A DNA stretch of 18,677 nt from Anaerolineae bacterium (GCA_014360855.1 JACIWP010000021.1:1-18677), one strand, 5' to 3'; numbered from the stretch's first letter, positions 7,718 to 14,812 are shown. The notes: generated by a model from the letters alone, not told the origin. Translations and numbers: made by a program.

Positions 7718-7750
7718 ACCTACACTCCTGACGATAGATGTTCGCCGGCT

Positions 7751-7780
7751 ATTATATACCTCTGCCTAACTTTCGCGCAA
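7751..7780 (-). promoter_or_regulatory. Putative trpS promoter
   Basis: On the minus strand, TTGCGC (7780-7775) and a perfect TATAAT (7756-7751) are separated by 18 bp. The -35 is imperfect. Predicted transcription starts near 7744, leaving a leader of about 27 nt. Confidence 0.6.
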
Positions 7781-7848
7781 ACATTTGTTCTGACAGAAAT
7801 ACCCGGGCGGCAGCCGCGCTCCAAGTGGGCGGCAAGTACCCGCAAAAT

Positions 7849-7877
7849 TTGCCATTCTCCGACCAATGTGCTACAAT
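7849..7877 (+). promoter_or_regulatory. Promoter of tRNA-Gln
   Basis: TTGCCA (7849-7854), a 17-bp spacer and TACAAT (7872-7877) with an extended -10 TG at 7869-7870. The predicted start near 7884 is only about six bases before the mature tRNA 5' end. Confidence 0.75.
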
Positions 7878-7889
7878 AATAGGCGCTGA

Positions 7890-7963
7890 TGGGGGATCGT
7901 CTAATGGTAGGACGACAGACTCTGGATCTGTTTGTCGGGGTTCGAATCCCTGTCCCCCAGCCA
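7890..7963 (+). tRNA. trnQ: tRNA-Gln (anticodon CUG), CCA encoded
   Basis: A full cloverleaf can be folded by eye. The acceptor stem is TGGGGGA (7890-7896) with TCCCCCA (7953-7959). The D stem is GTCT/GGAC. The anticodon stem is ACAGA/TCTGT with loop CTCTGGA, giving anticodon CTG at 7922-7924. The variable loop has 4 nt. The T stem is CGGGG/CCCTG around TTCGAAT. The discriminator is G7960, followed by genome-encoded CCA. The U1-A72 pair is characteristic of bacterial tRNA-Gln. CUG reads CAG codons, the dominant Gln codon in these GC-rich genes. It is a lone tRNA gene with its own promoter and a downstream hairpin. Confidence 0.96.
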
Positions 7964-7974
7964 AGGAAACTGGA

Positions 7975-8007
7975 AATGCCCCTGGTGGGACCATCCCCAG
8001 GGGCATT
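7975..8007. terminator. Bidirectional terminator hairpin between tRNA-Gln and the minus-strand operon
   Basis: A perfect 11-bp inverted repeat (AATGCCCCTGG at 7975-7985, CCAGGGGCATT at 7997-8007) has an 11-nt loop. It lies 11 bases after the tRNA CCA and 6 bases after the stop of the metallopeptidase gene on the other strand. Both sides have only broken T-tracts (CGTCTTTC on plus), so efficiency is uncertain. Confidence 0.75.
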
Positions 8008-8013
8008 CGTCTT

Positions 8014-8391
8014 TCAATAGGCATCCAGCTCCCGCAGACGCTCATCCGAGATGCCGAAATGGTGGGCAATCTCATGCAGGAGGGTGCGGCGGATCTGCCG
8101 GCGCACGCCGGCGCGGGTGCGGCCGGCCCGCATGATCGGCCCGCGAAAGAGGATGATGCGGTCCGGGAGCACCAGGTTGTACCCGTGCCCTCGCTCCGTC
8201 AGTGGGATGCCCTGGTACAGGCCGAACAACGTCTGGCCAGGCGGCACGCCGGCCTGCTCCCGTTCCTCCCGCCCCGGCCAGTCGCGGATTTCGATCTCCA
8301 CATTCTCCATCCGCTGGCGGAATTCATCGGGCAGGTCCTCCAGCACCTCCATCACGATTTCGGCGAACTCGGAGGCATCCATCCAATCCAT
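8014..8391 (-). CDS. Zincin-type metallopeptidase family protein (PF06262-like)
   Basis: 125-aa cytoplasmic protein with an HExxH zinc motif near the C-terminus (H106-E-I-A-H110, followed by HFGISDERL). This arrangement, in a protein of about 120 aa with an acidic N-terminal helix containing a VMEVLEDLPDEF stretch, is typical of the small zincin-like family PF06262 (formerly DUF1025). Its substrate is generally unknown. The start at 8391 is nine bases after the preceding glutaredoxin gene. CTCCC at 8405-8409 (GGGAG on minus) is about 13 bases away, so ATG at residue 4 cannot be excluded. It is the last gene of the minus-strand array, ending just before a terminator. Confidence 0.85.
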   Translation of the reverse strand: MDWMDASEFAEIVMEVLEDLPDEFRQRMENVEIEIRDWPGREEREQAGVPPGQTLFGLYQGIPLTERGHGYNLVLPDRIILFRGPIMRAGRTRAGVRRQIRRTLLHEIAHHFGISDERLRELDAY

Positions 8392-8400
8392 GGGCCAATA

Positions 8401-8667
8401 CTATCTCCCGCCGCCCCCCATGCCGGCCAATTTGGCGTTCAGCACCGCCGGCGAAGGCTCCACCAGAATGTCCCCGTCCGGGAACAGCAGGACCGGCACG
8501 CGCTGTTGGCCGGCGCTGATGCTCTCCACCCAGGCCGCGGCCTCCGGGTCCTGGGAGATATCAATCCACTGATGTGGGATGCCGGTCTGCTCCAGCGCGC
8601 GGCGCACCCAGGCAGAGTGCCCGCACCAGGGCGTGCCGTAGAGCTTCACCGGTGCTGAAGCAGTCAT
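8401..8667 (-). CDS. Glutaredoxin-like protein, CGHS active site
   Basis: 88-aa thioredoxin-fold protein. The active site is C15-G-H-S18, with Ser in place of the resolving Cys, which suggests monothiol chemistry. The cis-Pro is at VP (P58), and the C-terminal PDGDILVEPSP block matches the upstream paralogue. It is a clear duplicate of the next gene upstream: both share WIDIS-x-DPEAAA and FPDGD segments. The start codon is three bases after the paralogue's stop with only a weak SD, so translation probably depends on coupling. Ends with a GGGG tail. Possible roles are disulfide or glutathione-like thiol exchange or iron-sulfur handling; the sequence does not decide. Confidence 0.83.
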   Translation of the reverse strand: MTASAPVKLYGTPWCGHSAWVRRALEQTGIPHQWIDISQDPEAAAWVESISAGQQRVPVLLFPDGDILVEPSPAVLNAKLAGMGGGGR

Positions 8668-8670
8668 CGC

Positions 8671-8928
8671 TTACCGCTTCGCTTTCAGGGAGCGCAGTTT
8701 CTGCGCCAGGGCCGGCGATGATGGCTCTACCAGGACGTCACCGTCCGGGAACACGATGGTGGGCACACTGCGGAAGCCGCCGTTGACCTTCTCCACATAG
8801 GCGGCAGCCTCGGGATCCTTGGAGATATCGATCCATTCGTAGGTCATCCCTTCGGCCTCGAACACCTGTTTGGCGCGCCGGCAGTCCGGGCACCAGGTGG
8901 TACCGTACATTTTGATGGTAGCTGTCAT
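8671..8928 (-). CDS. Glutaredoxin-like protein, CPDC active site
   Basis: 85-aa mycoredoxin/glutaredoxin-type thioredoxin-fold protein with a dithiol active site C13-P-D-C16 (GTTWCPDCRRAK). The cis-Pro is in SVPTIVF (P56), with a WIDISKDPEAAA segment at 32-43. I start at 8928 because AGGAGG (8939-8934 on minus) lies five bases upstream. An extension to 8979 would place the SD inside the coding region. The CPDC motif and size resemble actinobacterial mycoredoxins and NrdH-like proteins. It is followed after three bases by a diverged copy with CGHS. A possible internal promoter precedes it. Confidence 0.88.
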   Translation of the reverse strand: MTATIKMYGTTWCPDCRRAKQVFEAEGMTYEWIDISKDPEAAAYVEKVNGGFRSVPTIVFPDGDVLVEPSSPALAQKLRSLKAKR

Positions 8929-8947
8929 GTCATCCTCCTGCAATGGG

Positions 8948-8953
8948 ATTATA
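8948..8953 (-). promoter_or_regulatory. Possible internal promoter (-10 only) before the glutaredoxin pair
   Basis: A perfect TATAAT on the minus strand lies in the 69-bp gap after the QueG-like gene, the largest gap in the array. No convincing -35 or extended -10 TG is present. If used, the leader would be about 12 nt and would just include the SD. Confidence 0.3.
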
Positions 8954-8997
8954 GCGGCAACAGCTTGGCGGATGGGCATCTACATCCTCGCCCACAT

Positions 8998-9699
8998 CTA
9001 TCTCTGCACCTCACGCCAGAACGCTGTGTGGATTTTGCTCCCGATCGGGCAGGCGGTCAGGCAGGCAGTGCACTGCCAGCGCGTGTGCGGGGTGGGATGG
9101 TGCTCCATCTGATCCTGGAGGGCCGCCATCGCCGGCGTCGGCGCAAACTCGGCGATACAGCGCTCCCGCACAAAACCCCAGGGGCCCAGCGCCTTCGTCG
9201 GGCAGGCCTTCCAGCACAATGTACAGCTCGAGCAGAAATAATCCAACAGTTTGCCGTCCGCCGGCCACTCCGCATCCACGAACACCGCCCCGAAGCGCAC
9301 CCGCGGGCCGTAGCGCCGCGTCACCACCACATTGTTCTTCCCCCATATGCCCAGGCCGGCCTCCACCGCCGCCCGCTTCAGGTCAATCAATGCCAGGCTG
9401 TCCTCATACGTCAGCGCCATGGCCTGCAGGCCGCGTGCCCGCAGGGCCTCAGCCAGGCGGAAGGCCAGCGATTCCAGGAGGGTGTAAATGGGCTTGTGCC
9501 ACTTGCGCCGGCCGTCGTACTCGATGAACATCTCGTAATCATACGCATCATCCAGCGCGGCGTGCATGCAGACCAGTACCGAGCGCACCCACGCGGGCAG
9601 GGCCGGCGAATGGGGAGAGGCGATGCCGGCGGCATCGAACCCGATCTGCACTGCCAGCGCCTTCGCTTCCTGCGGAGAAAGGGAAGCAACCTGGCTCAT
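8998..9699 (-). CDS. Compact QueG-like double [4Fe-4S] cluster protein
   Basis: 233-aa protein resembling the C-terminal half of epoxyqueuosine reductase (QueG) and related cobalamin/iron-sulfur reductases. Residues 110-142 match the QueG segment around AGLGxxGKN (here AVEAGLGIWGKNN). Eight cysteines can ligate two clusters: C156, C159, C162, C166-P, then C181, C210, C213 and C217-P. True QueG proteins are about 310-380 aa, with a larger N-terminal cobalamin-binding region and an RCISYLTIE motif; here it reads RCIAEF and the N-terminal part is short. A QueG activity is therefore doubtful. The start is three bases after the nitroreductase stop, so the two proteins are probably made together. 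Electron transfer or reduction of an unknown substrate is inferred. Confidence 0.75.
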   Translation of the reverse strand: MSQVASLSPQEAKALAVQIGFDAAGIASPHSPALPAWVRSVLVCMHAALDDAYDYEMFIEYDGRRKWHKPIYTLLESLAFRLAEALRARGLQAMALTYEDSLALIDLKRAAVEAGLGIWGKNNVVVTRRYGPRVRFGAVFVDAEWPADGKLLDYFCSSCTLCWKACPTKALGPWGFVRERCIAEFAPTPAMAALQDQMEHHPTPHTRWQCTACLTACPIGSKIHTAFWREVQR

Positions 9700-9702
9700 G
9701 AG

Positions 9703-10227
9703 CTACTCGATGAACGTGACCACCTCGGACAGCGGCCGGCGCGAGCGCATGGCCGGCCGGCCGTGGGCAGGATATCCAATGGGCACCAGGGCAACCGGCC
9801 GCAGGGACGGCGAAAGCGCCAGGCACTGGCTCACCTCGTCTTCATCAAACGCGCCGACCCAGCAGGCGCCCAGCCCCAAAGCCGTCGCCGCCAGCAGGAT
9901 ATGCTCGGTCGCGGCCGCCGTGTCCTGCAGACAGTACAGCATCTTGCCCCGATAGCCGTAGCGCGCCGCGGAGCGGTCCGGCTCCGCGCACACCACGATG
10001 ACCACCGGCGCCTGGGAGACGAAGATTTGCCCGTAGGCCGCGGCGGCCAGGCAGGTGCGCGTGCGGGCCTCCCGCACCACGAAGAAGTGCCAGGGTTGGC
10101 GGTTGCCGGCGGAAGGGGCCGCCACCGCCGCCTCCAGGATGCGCCGGATGAACTCCGCCGGCACATCGCGGCGGGGGTCAAATTCCCGCACGCTGTGGCG
10201 CGCGGCGATCACTTCCCAGAAGTCCAT
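9703..10227 (-). CDS. Nitroreductase-family flavoprotein
   Basis: 174-aa FMN-dependent NAD(P)H oxidoreductase of the nitroreductase superfamily. FMN-contact motifs are visible: RHSVREF (residues 10-16), APSAGNRQPWHFFVV (37-51) and GLGACWVGAFDEDEV (118-132). I start at 10227 because AAAGGA lies about eight bases upstream on the minus strand. The ATG at 10248 (seven codons earlier) has no SD. It follows surE after a 37-bp gap and is directly coupled to the QueG-like gene. The physiological substrate is unknown: the family reduces nitroaromatics, quinones and flavins and includes cofactor-cleaving enzymes. The cluster-binding neighbour suggests a ferredoxin-type partner, as an inference. Confidence 0.88.
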   Translation of the reverse strand: MDFWEVIAARHSVREFDPRRDVPAEFIRRILEAAVAAPSAGNRQPWHFFVVREARTRTCLAAAAYGQIFVSQAPVVIVVCAEPDRSAARYGYRGKMLYCLQDTAAATEHILLAATALGLGACWVGAFDEDEVSQCLALSPSLRPVALVPIGYPAHGRPAMRSRRPLSEVVTFIE

Positions 10228-10264
10228 TGGCCCATTCCTTTCTGTCATAGAAATCGGCGGGCCG

Positions 10265-11068
10265 TCACCTGCCCTCCAGCACCAGCCGAGAAAGCACGGA
10301 CTGCCAGCGTTCCAGGGCGCGCAGGAGCCGATAATCGGTCATATCCAGGTTCAGCGGCGTCACGGAGATGTAGCCGTTGGCCACCGCGCCGATATCCGTG
10401 CCGTCCTCGATGATGCCAGAAGGCGGCGCTCCGCCGATCCAGTAATAATCCTGGCCGCGGGGGTCCTGCCGGCAGATCAGCTCGTCCTGGTAAATGCGCT
10501 TTCCCAGGCGGGTGAACATCACGCCGCGAATCTGATCCTCGGGGATGGCCGGCACGTTGACGTTGAGCAACGTGTCCGGCGGCAGTCCCTCTTTGAGCAC
10601 CTGCGCCGCCAGAAGCGCCGCGAAGCGCGCCGCCGGCCCGAAATCCCTGCCCGACTCGAAGGTGTCGAGCGAGACCGCGATGGCGGGGATACCAAAGACC
10701 GCCGCCTCCATGGCCGCCGCCACCGTGCCGGAGTAGGTGATGTCATGCCCCATGTTCGGGCCCTGGTTGATGCCCGAGACCACCAGGTCCAGCTTGGGCT
10801 GTACCAGGCCGAGGATAGCCAACCCGACGCAGTCGGAGGGTGAGCCATTGGTGATCAGCGCCGGCGTGCCGTCGGCAAGCTGGGTGCGGTTCACCCGCAG
10901 GGGTTTATGCATGGTCTTGTTGTGGCCGGCGACCGACCAGTTATGGTCCGGGGCGAAGACAGTGACTTTCCCCAGCCCTTCCAGCGCCTTCTTCAGGGCC
11001 AGCAGGCCGGGCGCCTGCACGCCGTCGTCATTGGTCACCAGGATATGATATACCCTCTCCTCTGTCAT
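10265..11068 (-). CDS. surE: 5'/3'-nucleotidase SurE
   Basis: 267-aa metal-dependent phosphatase that dephosphorylates nucleoside 5'- and 3'-monophosphates. The catalytic and family motifs are in place: TNDDG (D14, D15), APDHNWSVAGHN with S45, NGSPSDCV (the usual GTPADCV region), SGINQGPN with N101, and YSGTVAAAMEA. GAGGAG sits immediately upstream of the start on the minus strand. It lies 15 bases after the zinc-ribbon gene and is probably co-transcribed with it. Length and motif spacing are normal, with a C-terminal extension (about 250-267) of the kind used for oligomerisation. Confidence 0.96.
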   Translation of the reverse strand: MTEERVYHILVTNDDGVQAPGLLALKKALEGLGKVTVFAPDHNWSVAGHNKTMHKPLRVNRTQLADGTPALITNGSPSDCVGLAILGLVQPKLDLVVSGINQGPNMGHDITYSGTVAAAMEAAVFGIPAIAVSLDTFESGRDFGPAARFAALLAAQVLKEGLPPDTLLNVNVPAIPEDQIRGVMFTRLGKRIYQDELICRQDPRGQDYYWIGGAPPSGIIEDGTDIGAVANGYISVTPLNLDMTDYRLLRALERWQSVLSRLVLEGR

Positions 11069-11083
11069 ACGCTCCTCATCGCA

Positions 11084-11467
11084 TTAATCGCTGACGCGCC
11101 GGCCGCATTGGGGGCAGAATCGGTCGCCGGCGAAGAGCGCCGCGCCGCAGGCCGGACATGCCCCCACCGGCGCGGGGGACACGGCCTTCGGCCGGCTGGC
11201 TTCCACCGCCGCGGCCACGCGCGTCTCCTCCAGCTCGATGCGCTCCTGAAGCTCGCTGAGCTGGACGAGCTTCATGCCCAGCCCTGGCAGGGTGATCTCC
11301 CCGCTGGCGTACAGGGCGACTGCCTCCTCGCCGATTTCCGCCAGCAGGTCATGCCGCTCCTGGCGAAGCTTCTCCAGCCGGGCACGCGCCTCGGTGACTG
11401 ACGCCGGCTCCTCGCCCATCCCCGCGTGGGGACGACTCTCGCCCGCAGTACGCATCTCCTCCTGCAT
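11084..11467 (-). CDS. Coiled-coil protein with C-terminal zinc ribbon
   Basis: 127-aa cytoplasmic protein. Residues 23-50 and 65-92 are heptad-rich helices (EARARLEKLRQERHDLLAEI and a LVQLSELQERIELEETRV region), followed by a Pro/Ala linker and a zinc ribbon with CPAC (104-107) and CPQC (118-121). I do not recognise a specific family; such proteins are usually listed as zinc-ribbon domain proteins of unknown function. The start at 11467 is chosen over 11494 because AGGAGG (11481-11476) lies eight bases upstream. That SD sits in a small hairpin (11470-11485). The gene lies 55 bp after the PBP gene and 15 bp before surE. Confidence 0.75.
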   Translation of the reverse strand: MQEEMRTAGESRPHAGMGEEPASVTEARARLEKLRQERHDLLAEIGEEAVALYASGEITLPGLGMKLVQLSELQERIELEETRVAAAVEASRPKAVSPAPVGACPACGAALFAGDRFCPQCGRRVSD

Positions 11468-11469
11468 GT

Positions 11470-11485
11470 TACCAGCCTCCTGGTA
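11470..11485 (-). promoter_or_regulatory. Small hairpin enclosing the SD of the zinc-ribbon gene
   Basis: On the minus strand, TACCAG-GAGG-CTGGTA forms a perfect 6-bp stem with a GAGG tetraloop, two bases before the ATG. The loop is the core of the SD, so the fold could limit ribosome access. Confidence 0.4.
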
Positions 11486-11522
11486 CCGCCACACTAGGGC
11501 CGGCGTGACAGGGAAGCGGTTC

Positions 11523-14500
11523 TCACGTCGGGGGCAGACGTCGAAGCTGTGTCCACGCCGGCCGGTCTTCCCGTAAGTATGCCACCTCCGGCCAGATCAT
11601 CATGCTGGTCTTCGGCTTCTCGTCCTTTTTCGGCTTATGCATCACATAGATGCGGACCTTCTCGCTCTCCGCCTTGTTGCCGGCGCCGTCATAGGCCACC
11701 ACATGGATGACGTGCGTCTCGGTGTAGCCCAGTGTGTCGGAGATGATGCCGCGTCCATTGGAGAACCACTGGGTGTAGCGCACCCCGATGCCGGGCAGTT
11801 CCTCTTGGATGACCTCGGTGTCGGTGATCACCTGCTCGCCGATGACCGCCCCTGTCACCGGGTCAGTGATCGGCTCCACATGGGTGATCACCAGCCCGGG
11901 AATGGGAATGGTATCGGACATGGCAATGGTCCACTTGAAATTGTATGGTGACACCGTGCTGGTCCCCACCAGCTCGTCGTCCAGGAAGAACTCCACCCGA
12001 TCCATGAAGACATTATCCACGGCATCGGCCTGGATGCTGACCCACTCATCATCTTCCTTGATGTACACGTCGCCGTCGCTCGGATGCGTCAGCTCCACTG
12101 TGGGCGGCGTATTGTCCACGGTGACCTGGATGGGCGCGTCCTGCACACTGCCGTCCTGCCGCACCACGCGCAACTGCAGGGTGTACAGGCCGTCTTCCAA
12201 TCCGCTCACGTCCCAGAACTCCAGCGGGCCGTGGTCCACGGCGTCGTAGCGGTCGCCGCCGATCTGGCTCCAGGAGGTGGGATTCAGCCCCCGGCCGAAC
12301 TCCAGGCGCCACATTTTAAAGTTCGGACCTTTGGCGTTCCCGATGATGGCCACGCCCTTGCTGATATAGGCGTACGGTGCCGGCTCGATGATCGCCACAT
12401 CGCCGGTCGCCGGCGCCGGCCCATACGCGTCGTCGTACACCGTGGGCGGCTGAGGGATATTGTTCTCCCGCACCCAGTCTGCCGCCTCGGGCGGGTAGAT
12501 CTCGTACACCCGCTCCTCCACCAGCTCGGGCGGCGTATAGACCGTCGCCAGCTTGCCGGTCTCCTTGTTCACGCGGAACATTTGATGCACGGTGCAGTAC
12601 TGGGTCGGCTCAGTGCCTTCGATGAACAGCTCCTTGACACGATGCGGACAGTACTCGGTGGGCAACATGCCCGAGACGGAGCACACCTCCTTCTCCACCA
12701 ATCCCGGCGGACGCATGAACTGCTCCACCGGCAGACCCTCATGCAGATACTCCATCACCGCCTGCCAGATGGGGGCGGCGCCCAGGGAGCCGGGGACGTG
12801 GTCCATGGGCTCATTGTTGGCGTTGCCGACCCACACGCCGGCGGCATACTGGGGGGTATAACCGACAGTCCAGGCATCGCGCCAGTCGTTGGTGGTGCCG
12901 GTCTTGGCGGCCGCCGGCCGGTCTTTCAGGTGAAGCTTGTTGTTCACGCCGAAGGCCGGGATGCGAGCTTGATTATCCGCCAGGATATCCGTGACCAGGT
13001 AGGCGAGGGCCGGCGGCAGGATGGAGCGCGACTGCGGCTGTTCGAAGGACTTGAGCACATTGCCGTGGCGGTCCTCCACCCGCAGGATGGCCACCGGGTT
13101 CAGTTCACGAAAGCCAGGCTCCCGCTCATCTTCCGGCACGGGTTCCCCAATCATCACCCCGCCGTTGGCCAGCACGCTGAAGGCATAGGTCATATCCAGC
13201 AGGGTGACCTCCCCGCCGCCCAGGGTCAGGCTCAGGCCATACTGGTCGCCCCGCAGGGTGGTGATGCCCATGCGGTGCGCCAGATCAATGACGTTTTTGA
13301 CGCCGGCCTTGCTCAACGCCCAGACTGCCGGGATGTTGTACGAATTGGCCAGGGCATTGCGCAGGCGCACCGGGCCGTGATACTTGCGGTCGTAGTTCTC
13401 CGGCACATAGTCGGGGTTGGGCGGGTCGGGAAAGGCGGTGCGCACATCCATGACCATCTGCGCGGCGGTATAGCCCTGGGAGAACAGGGTCAGATAGGTG
13501 AAGGGCTTGAAGGCGGAGCCGGGCTGGCGCGGGGCCAGCGCCATGTTCACCTGCCCGTCAATATCCTTGTTGTTGTAGTCCAGGCTTCCCATCATAGCCA
13601 GGATTTCGCCGGTGCGCGGCCGGATGACCACCACCGCGGCGTTGGAAACGTTGCGGTTGTACTGCTTGTCTTCCTGCAGGGACTTGATATGGGCACGGGC
13701 AATTTCCTCGACCTTGTGCTGAAGGTCCAGGTCCAGAGTGGTGTAGACCCGCAGACCGCCGCCGTACACCATATCCGGTCCGAATTCCTTTTCCAACTGT
13801 TTGCGCACCCAGAGGGCGAAATGGGGCGCTTCCATGGCGGTAAAGCGGGTTTCCAGGGACGGCCGGATGGTCAATTCCTGGGCATAGGCTTGGTCAGCCT
13901 GCTCGCGGGTGATATAGCCGGCCTCCACCATGGCGTCCAACACCACCTTTTGCCGGCGTTTGGCCTGCTCCGGATTGTCAATGGGGTTCAGTGCTGGATA
14001 TTGGGGCAGGGCCGCCAGCATGGCCGCTTCCGCCAGGTTGACATCGCGGATGGACTTGCCGAAATAGACCTGGGCGGCGGCCTCGACGCCGTAGGCGAAG
14101 TTGCCGTAGTAGATGTAGTTCAGGTACCACTCCAGGATCTGATCCTTGCCGGCCTTACCCGGATAGCGCCGAGATATCTCCACGGCGAGAATGGCTTCCT
14201 TAAGCTTGCGGGCGTACGAACGCTGGTAGCGCTCTTCGGGAGGGATGAACACGTGTTTGACCAACTGCTGGGTGATAGAGCTGCCGCCCTGAATAGGCAG
14301 GCCGCGCAGGTTGTTCCAGAAGGCCCTCGCCAGGCCCCGGATATTGACGCCCGGGTTCTCGTAGAAACTGCGGTCCTCCAGCGCGATGGTGGCCTGCTGG
14401 ACCACCAATGGGATCTCCGAGAGCGGCACGTAGGTGCGGTCGCCCCGATGCGGCCGAGGGTCAAAGACCTCATACAGCAGATGCTGACCGGTGCGGTCGT

Positions 14501-14741
14501 AGATTTTCGTGGTCTCGAACTCCTCCCGCACCACCTGGACCTGCTCCGGGTCGGGCAGGCTCTGGGCAAAGTAGGTATAGACGCCGGCGGCCGCCCCCAC
14601 GGCGGCCAGCACTACGCCCACATTCACCAGCAATCCAAGGATCAGCACGCCGGCCACGATTTTCAGCATCAACACGGCGGTGCCGCTGTGGTCTCGCCGG
14701 CGCTGACGCCGATATATCGCTAACCTGCGAGAGGCATCCAT
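11523..14741 (-). CDS. Class A penicillin-binding protein (PBP1A family) with Ig-like C-terminal extension
   Basis: 1072-aa bifunctional peptidoglycan synthase anchored in the cytoplasmic membrane. A basic N-terminus (RRQRRR) precedes a transmembrane helix (about 24-57). The GT51 glycosyltransferase domain (about 75-250) has the catalytic E122 (ALEDRSFY), QGGSSITQQLVK (151-162) and the RKLKEAILAVEI motif. The transpeptidase domain (about 365-665) has S409-x-x-K412 (GSAFKPF), S467-Y-N469 and K613-T-G. A Cys-containing linker (C687, C698, C716) follows. The extension at about 780-1035 holds two Ig/FN3-like modules, the first with NPTSW, WDVSGLEDGLYTL and TVDNTPP signatures. The last 38 residues are charged and Pro-rich. 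It is the first gene of the minus-strand array and diverges from ftsH. Confidence 0.95.
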   Translation of the reverse strand: MDASRRLAIYRRQRRRDHSGTAVLMLKIVAGVLILGLLVNVGVVLAAVGAAAGVYTYFAQSLPDPEQVQVVREEFETTKIYDRTGQHLLYEVFDPRPHRGDRTYVPLSEIPLVVQQATIALEDRSFYENPGVNIRGLARAFWNNLRGLPIQGGSSITQQLVKHVFIPPEERYQRSYARKLKEAILAVEISRRYPGKAGKDQILEWYLNYIYYGNFAYGVEAAAQVYFGKSIRDVNLAEAAMLAALPQYPALNPIDNPEQAKRRQKVVLDAMVEAGYITREQADQAYAQELTIRPSLETRFTAMEAPHFALWVRKQLEKEFGPDMVYGGGLRVYTTLDLDLQHKVEEIARAHIKSLQEDKQYNRNVSNAAVVVIRPRTGEILAMMGSLDYNNKDIDGQVNMALAPRQPGSAFKPFTYLTLFSQGYTAAQMVMDVRTAFPDPPNPDYVPENYDRKYHGPVRLRNALANSYNIPAVWALSKAGVKNVIDLAHRMGITTLRGDQYGLSLTLGGGEVTLLDMTYAFSVLANGGVMIGEPVPEDEREPGFRELNPVAILRVEDRHGNVLKSFEQPQSRSILPPALAYLVTDILADNQARIPAFGVNNKLHLKDRPAAAKTGTTNDWRDAWTVGYTPQYAAGVWVGNANNEPMDHVPGSLGAAPIWQAVMEYLHEGLPVEQFMRPPGLVEKEVCSVSGMLPTEYCPHRVKELFIEGTEPTQYCTVHQMFRVNKETGKLATVYTPPELVEERVYEIYPPEAADWVRENNIPQPPTVYDDAYGPAPATGDVAIIEPAPYAYISKGVAIIGNAKGPNFKMWRLEFGRGLNPTSWSQIGGDRYDAVDHGPLEFWDVSGLEDGLYTLQLRVVRQDGSVQDAPIQVTVDNTPPTVELTHPSDGDVYIKEDDEWVSIQADAVDNVFMDRVEFFLDDELVGTSTVSPYNFKWTIAMSDTIPIPGLVITHVEPITDPVTGAVIGEQVITDTEVIQEELPGIGVRYTQWFSNGRGIISDTLGYTETHVIHVVAYDGAGNKAESEKVRIYVMHKPKKDEKPKTSMMIWPEVAYLREDRPAWTQLRRLPPT

Positions 14742-14770
14742 TCCACCACCTCAATCCTCTATAATTTCCC

Positions 14771-14787
14771 CCATACGCCGCGTATGG
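14771..14787. promoter_or_regulatory. Palindrome over the PBP -10/start site, possible operator
   Basis: CCATACG-CCG-CGTATGG is a perfect 7-bp dyad with a 3-bp centre. It covers the -10 box and the expected transcription start of the PBP promoter, a usual position for a repressor site. No regulator can be named. Confidence 0.4.
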
Positions 14788-14812
14788 TATCAGAAACAAG
14801 AGAGAATGACAA
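14784..14812 (-). promoter_or_regulatory. Promoter of the PBP gene
   Basis: On the minus strand, TTGTCA (14812-14807), a 17-bp spacer and TACCAT (14789-14784) with an extended -10 TG. Predicted start near 14777, with a leader of about 35 nt. The -10 overlaps the palindrome at 14771-14787. Confidence 0.6.

Noticed and set aside
7718..7889. T-box or tryptophan leader for trpS
   Set aside because: The predicted trpS leader is only about 27 nt, with no T-box sequence, no Trp-rich leader peptide and no attenuator hairpin. The spacer holds only the trpS and tRNA promoters.
8965..10413. A 482-codon plus-strand frame across the QueG-like, nitroreductase and surE genes
   Set aside because: It is antisense to three well-supported genes, Arg/His/Pro-rich and without any recognisable motif or SD.
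12084..14723. An 879-codon open frame antisense to the PBP gene
   Set aside because: It is fully covered by the PBP gene, whose motifs are intact. The frame is low-complexity (rich in H, G, R, Q), as expected from the complement of GC-biased codons.
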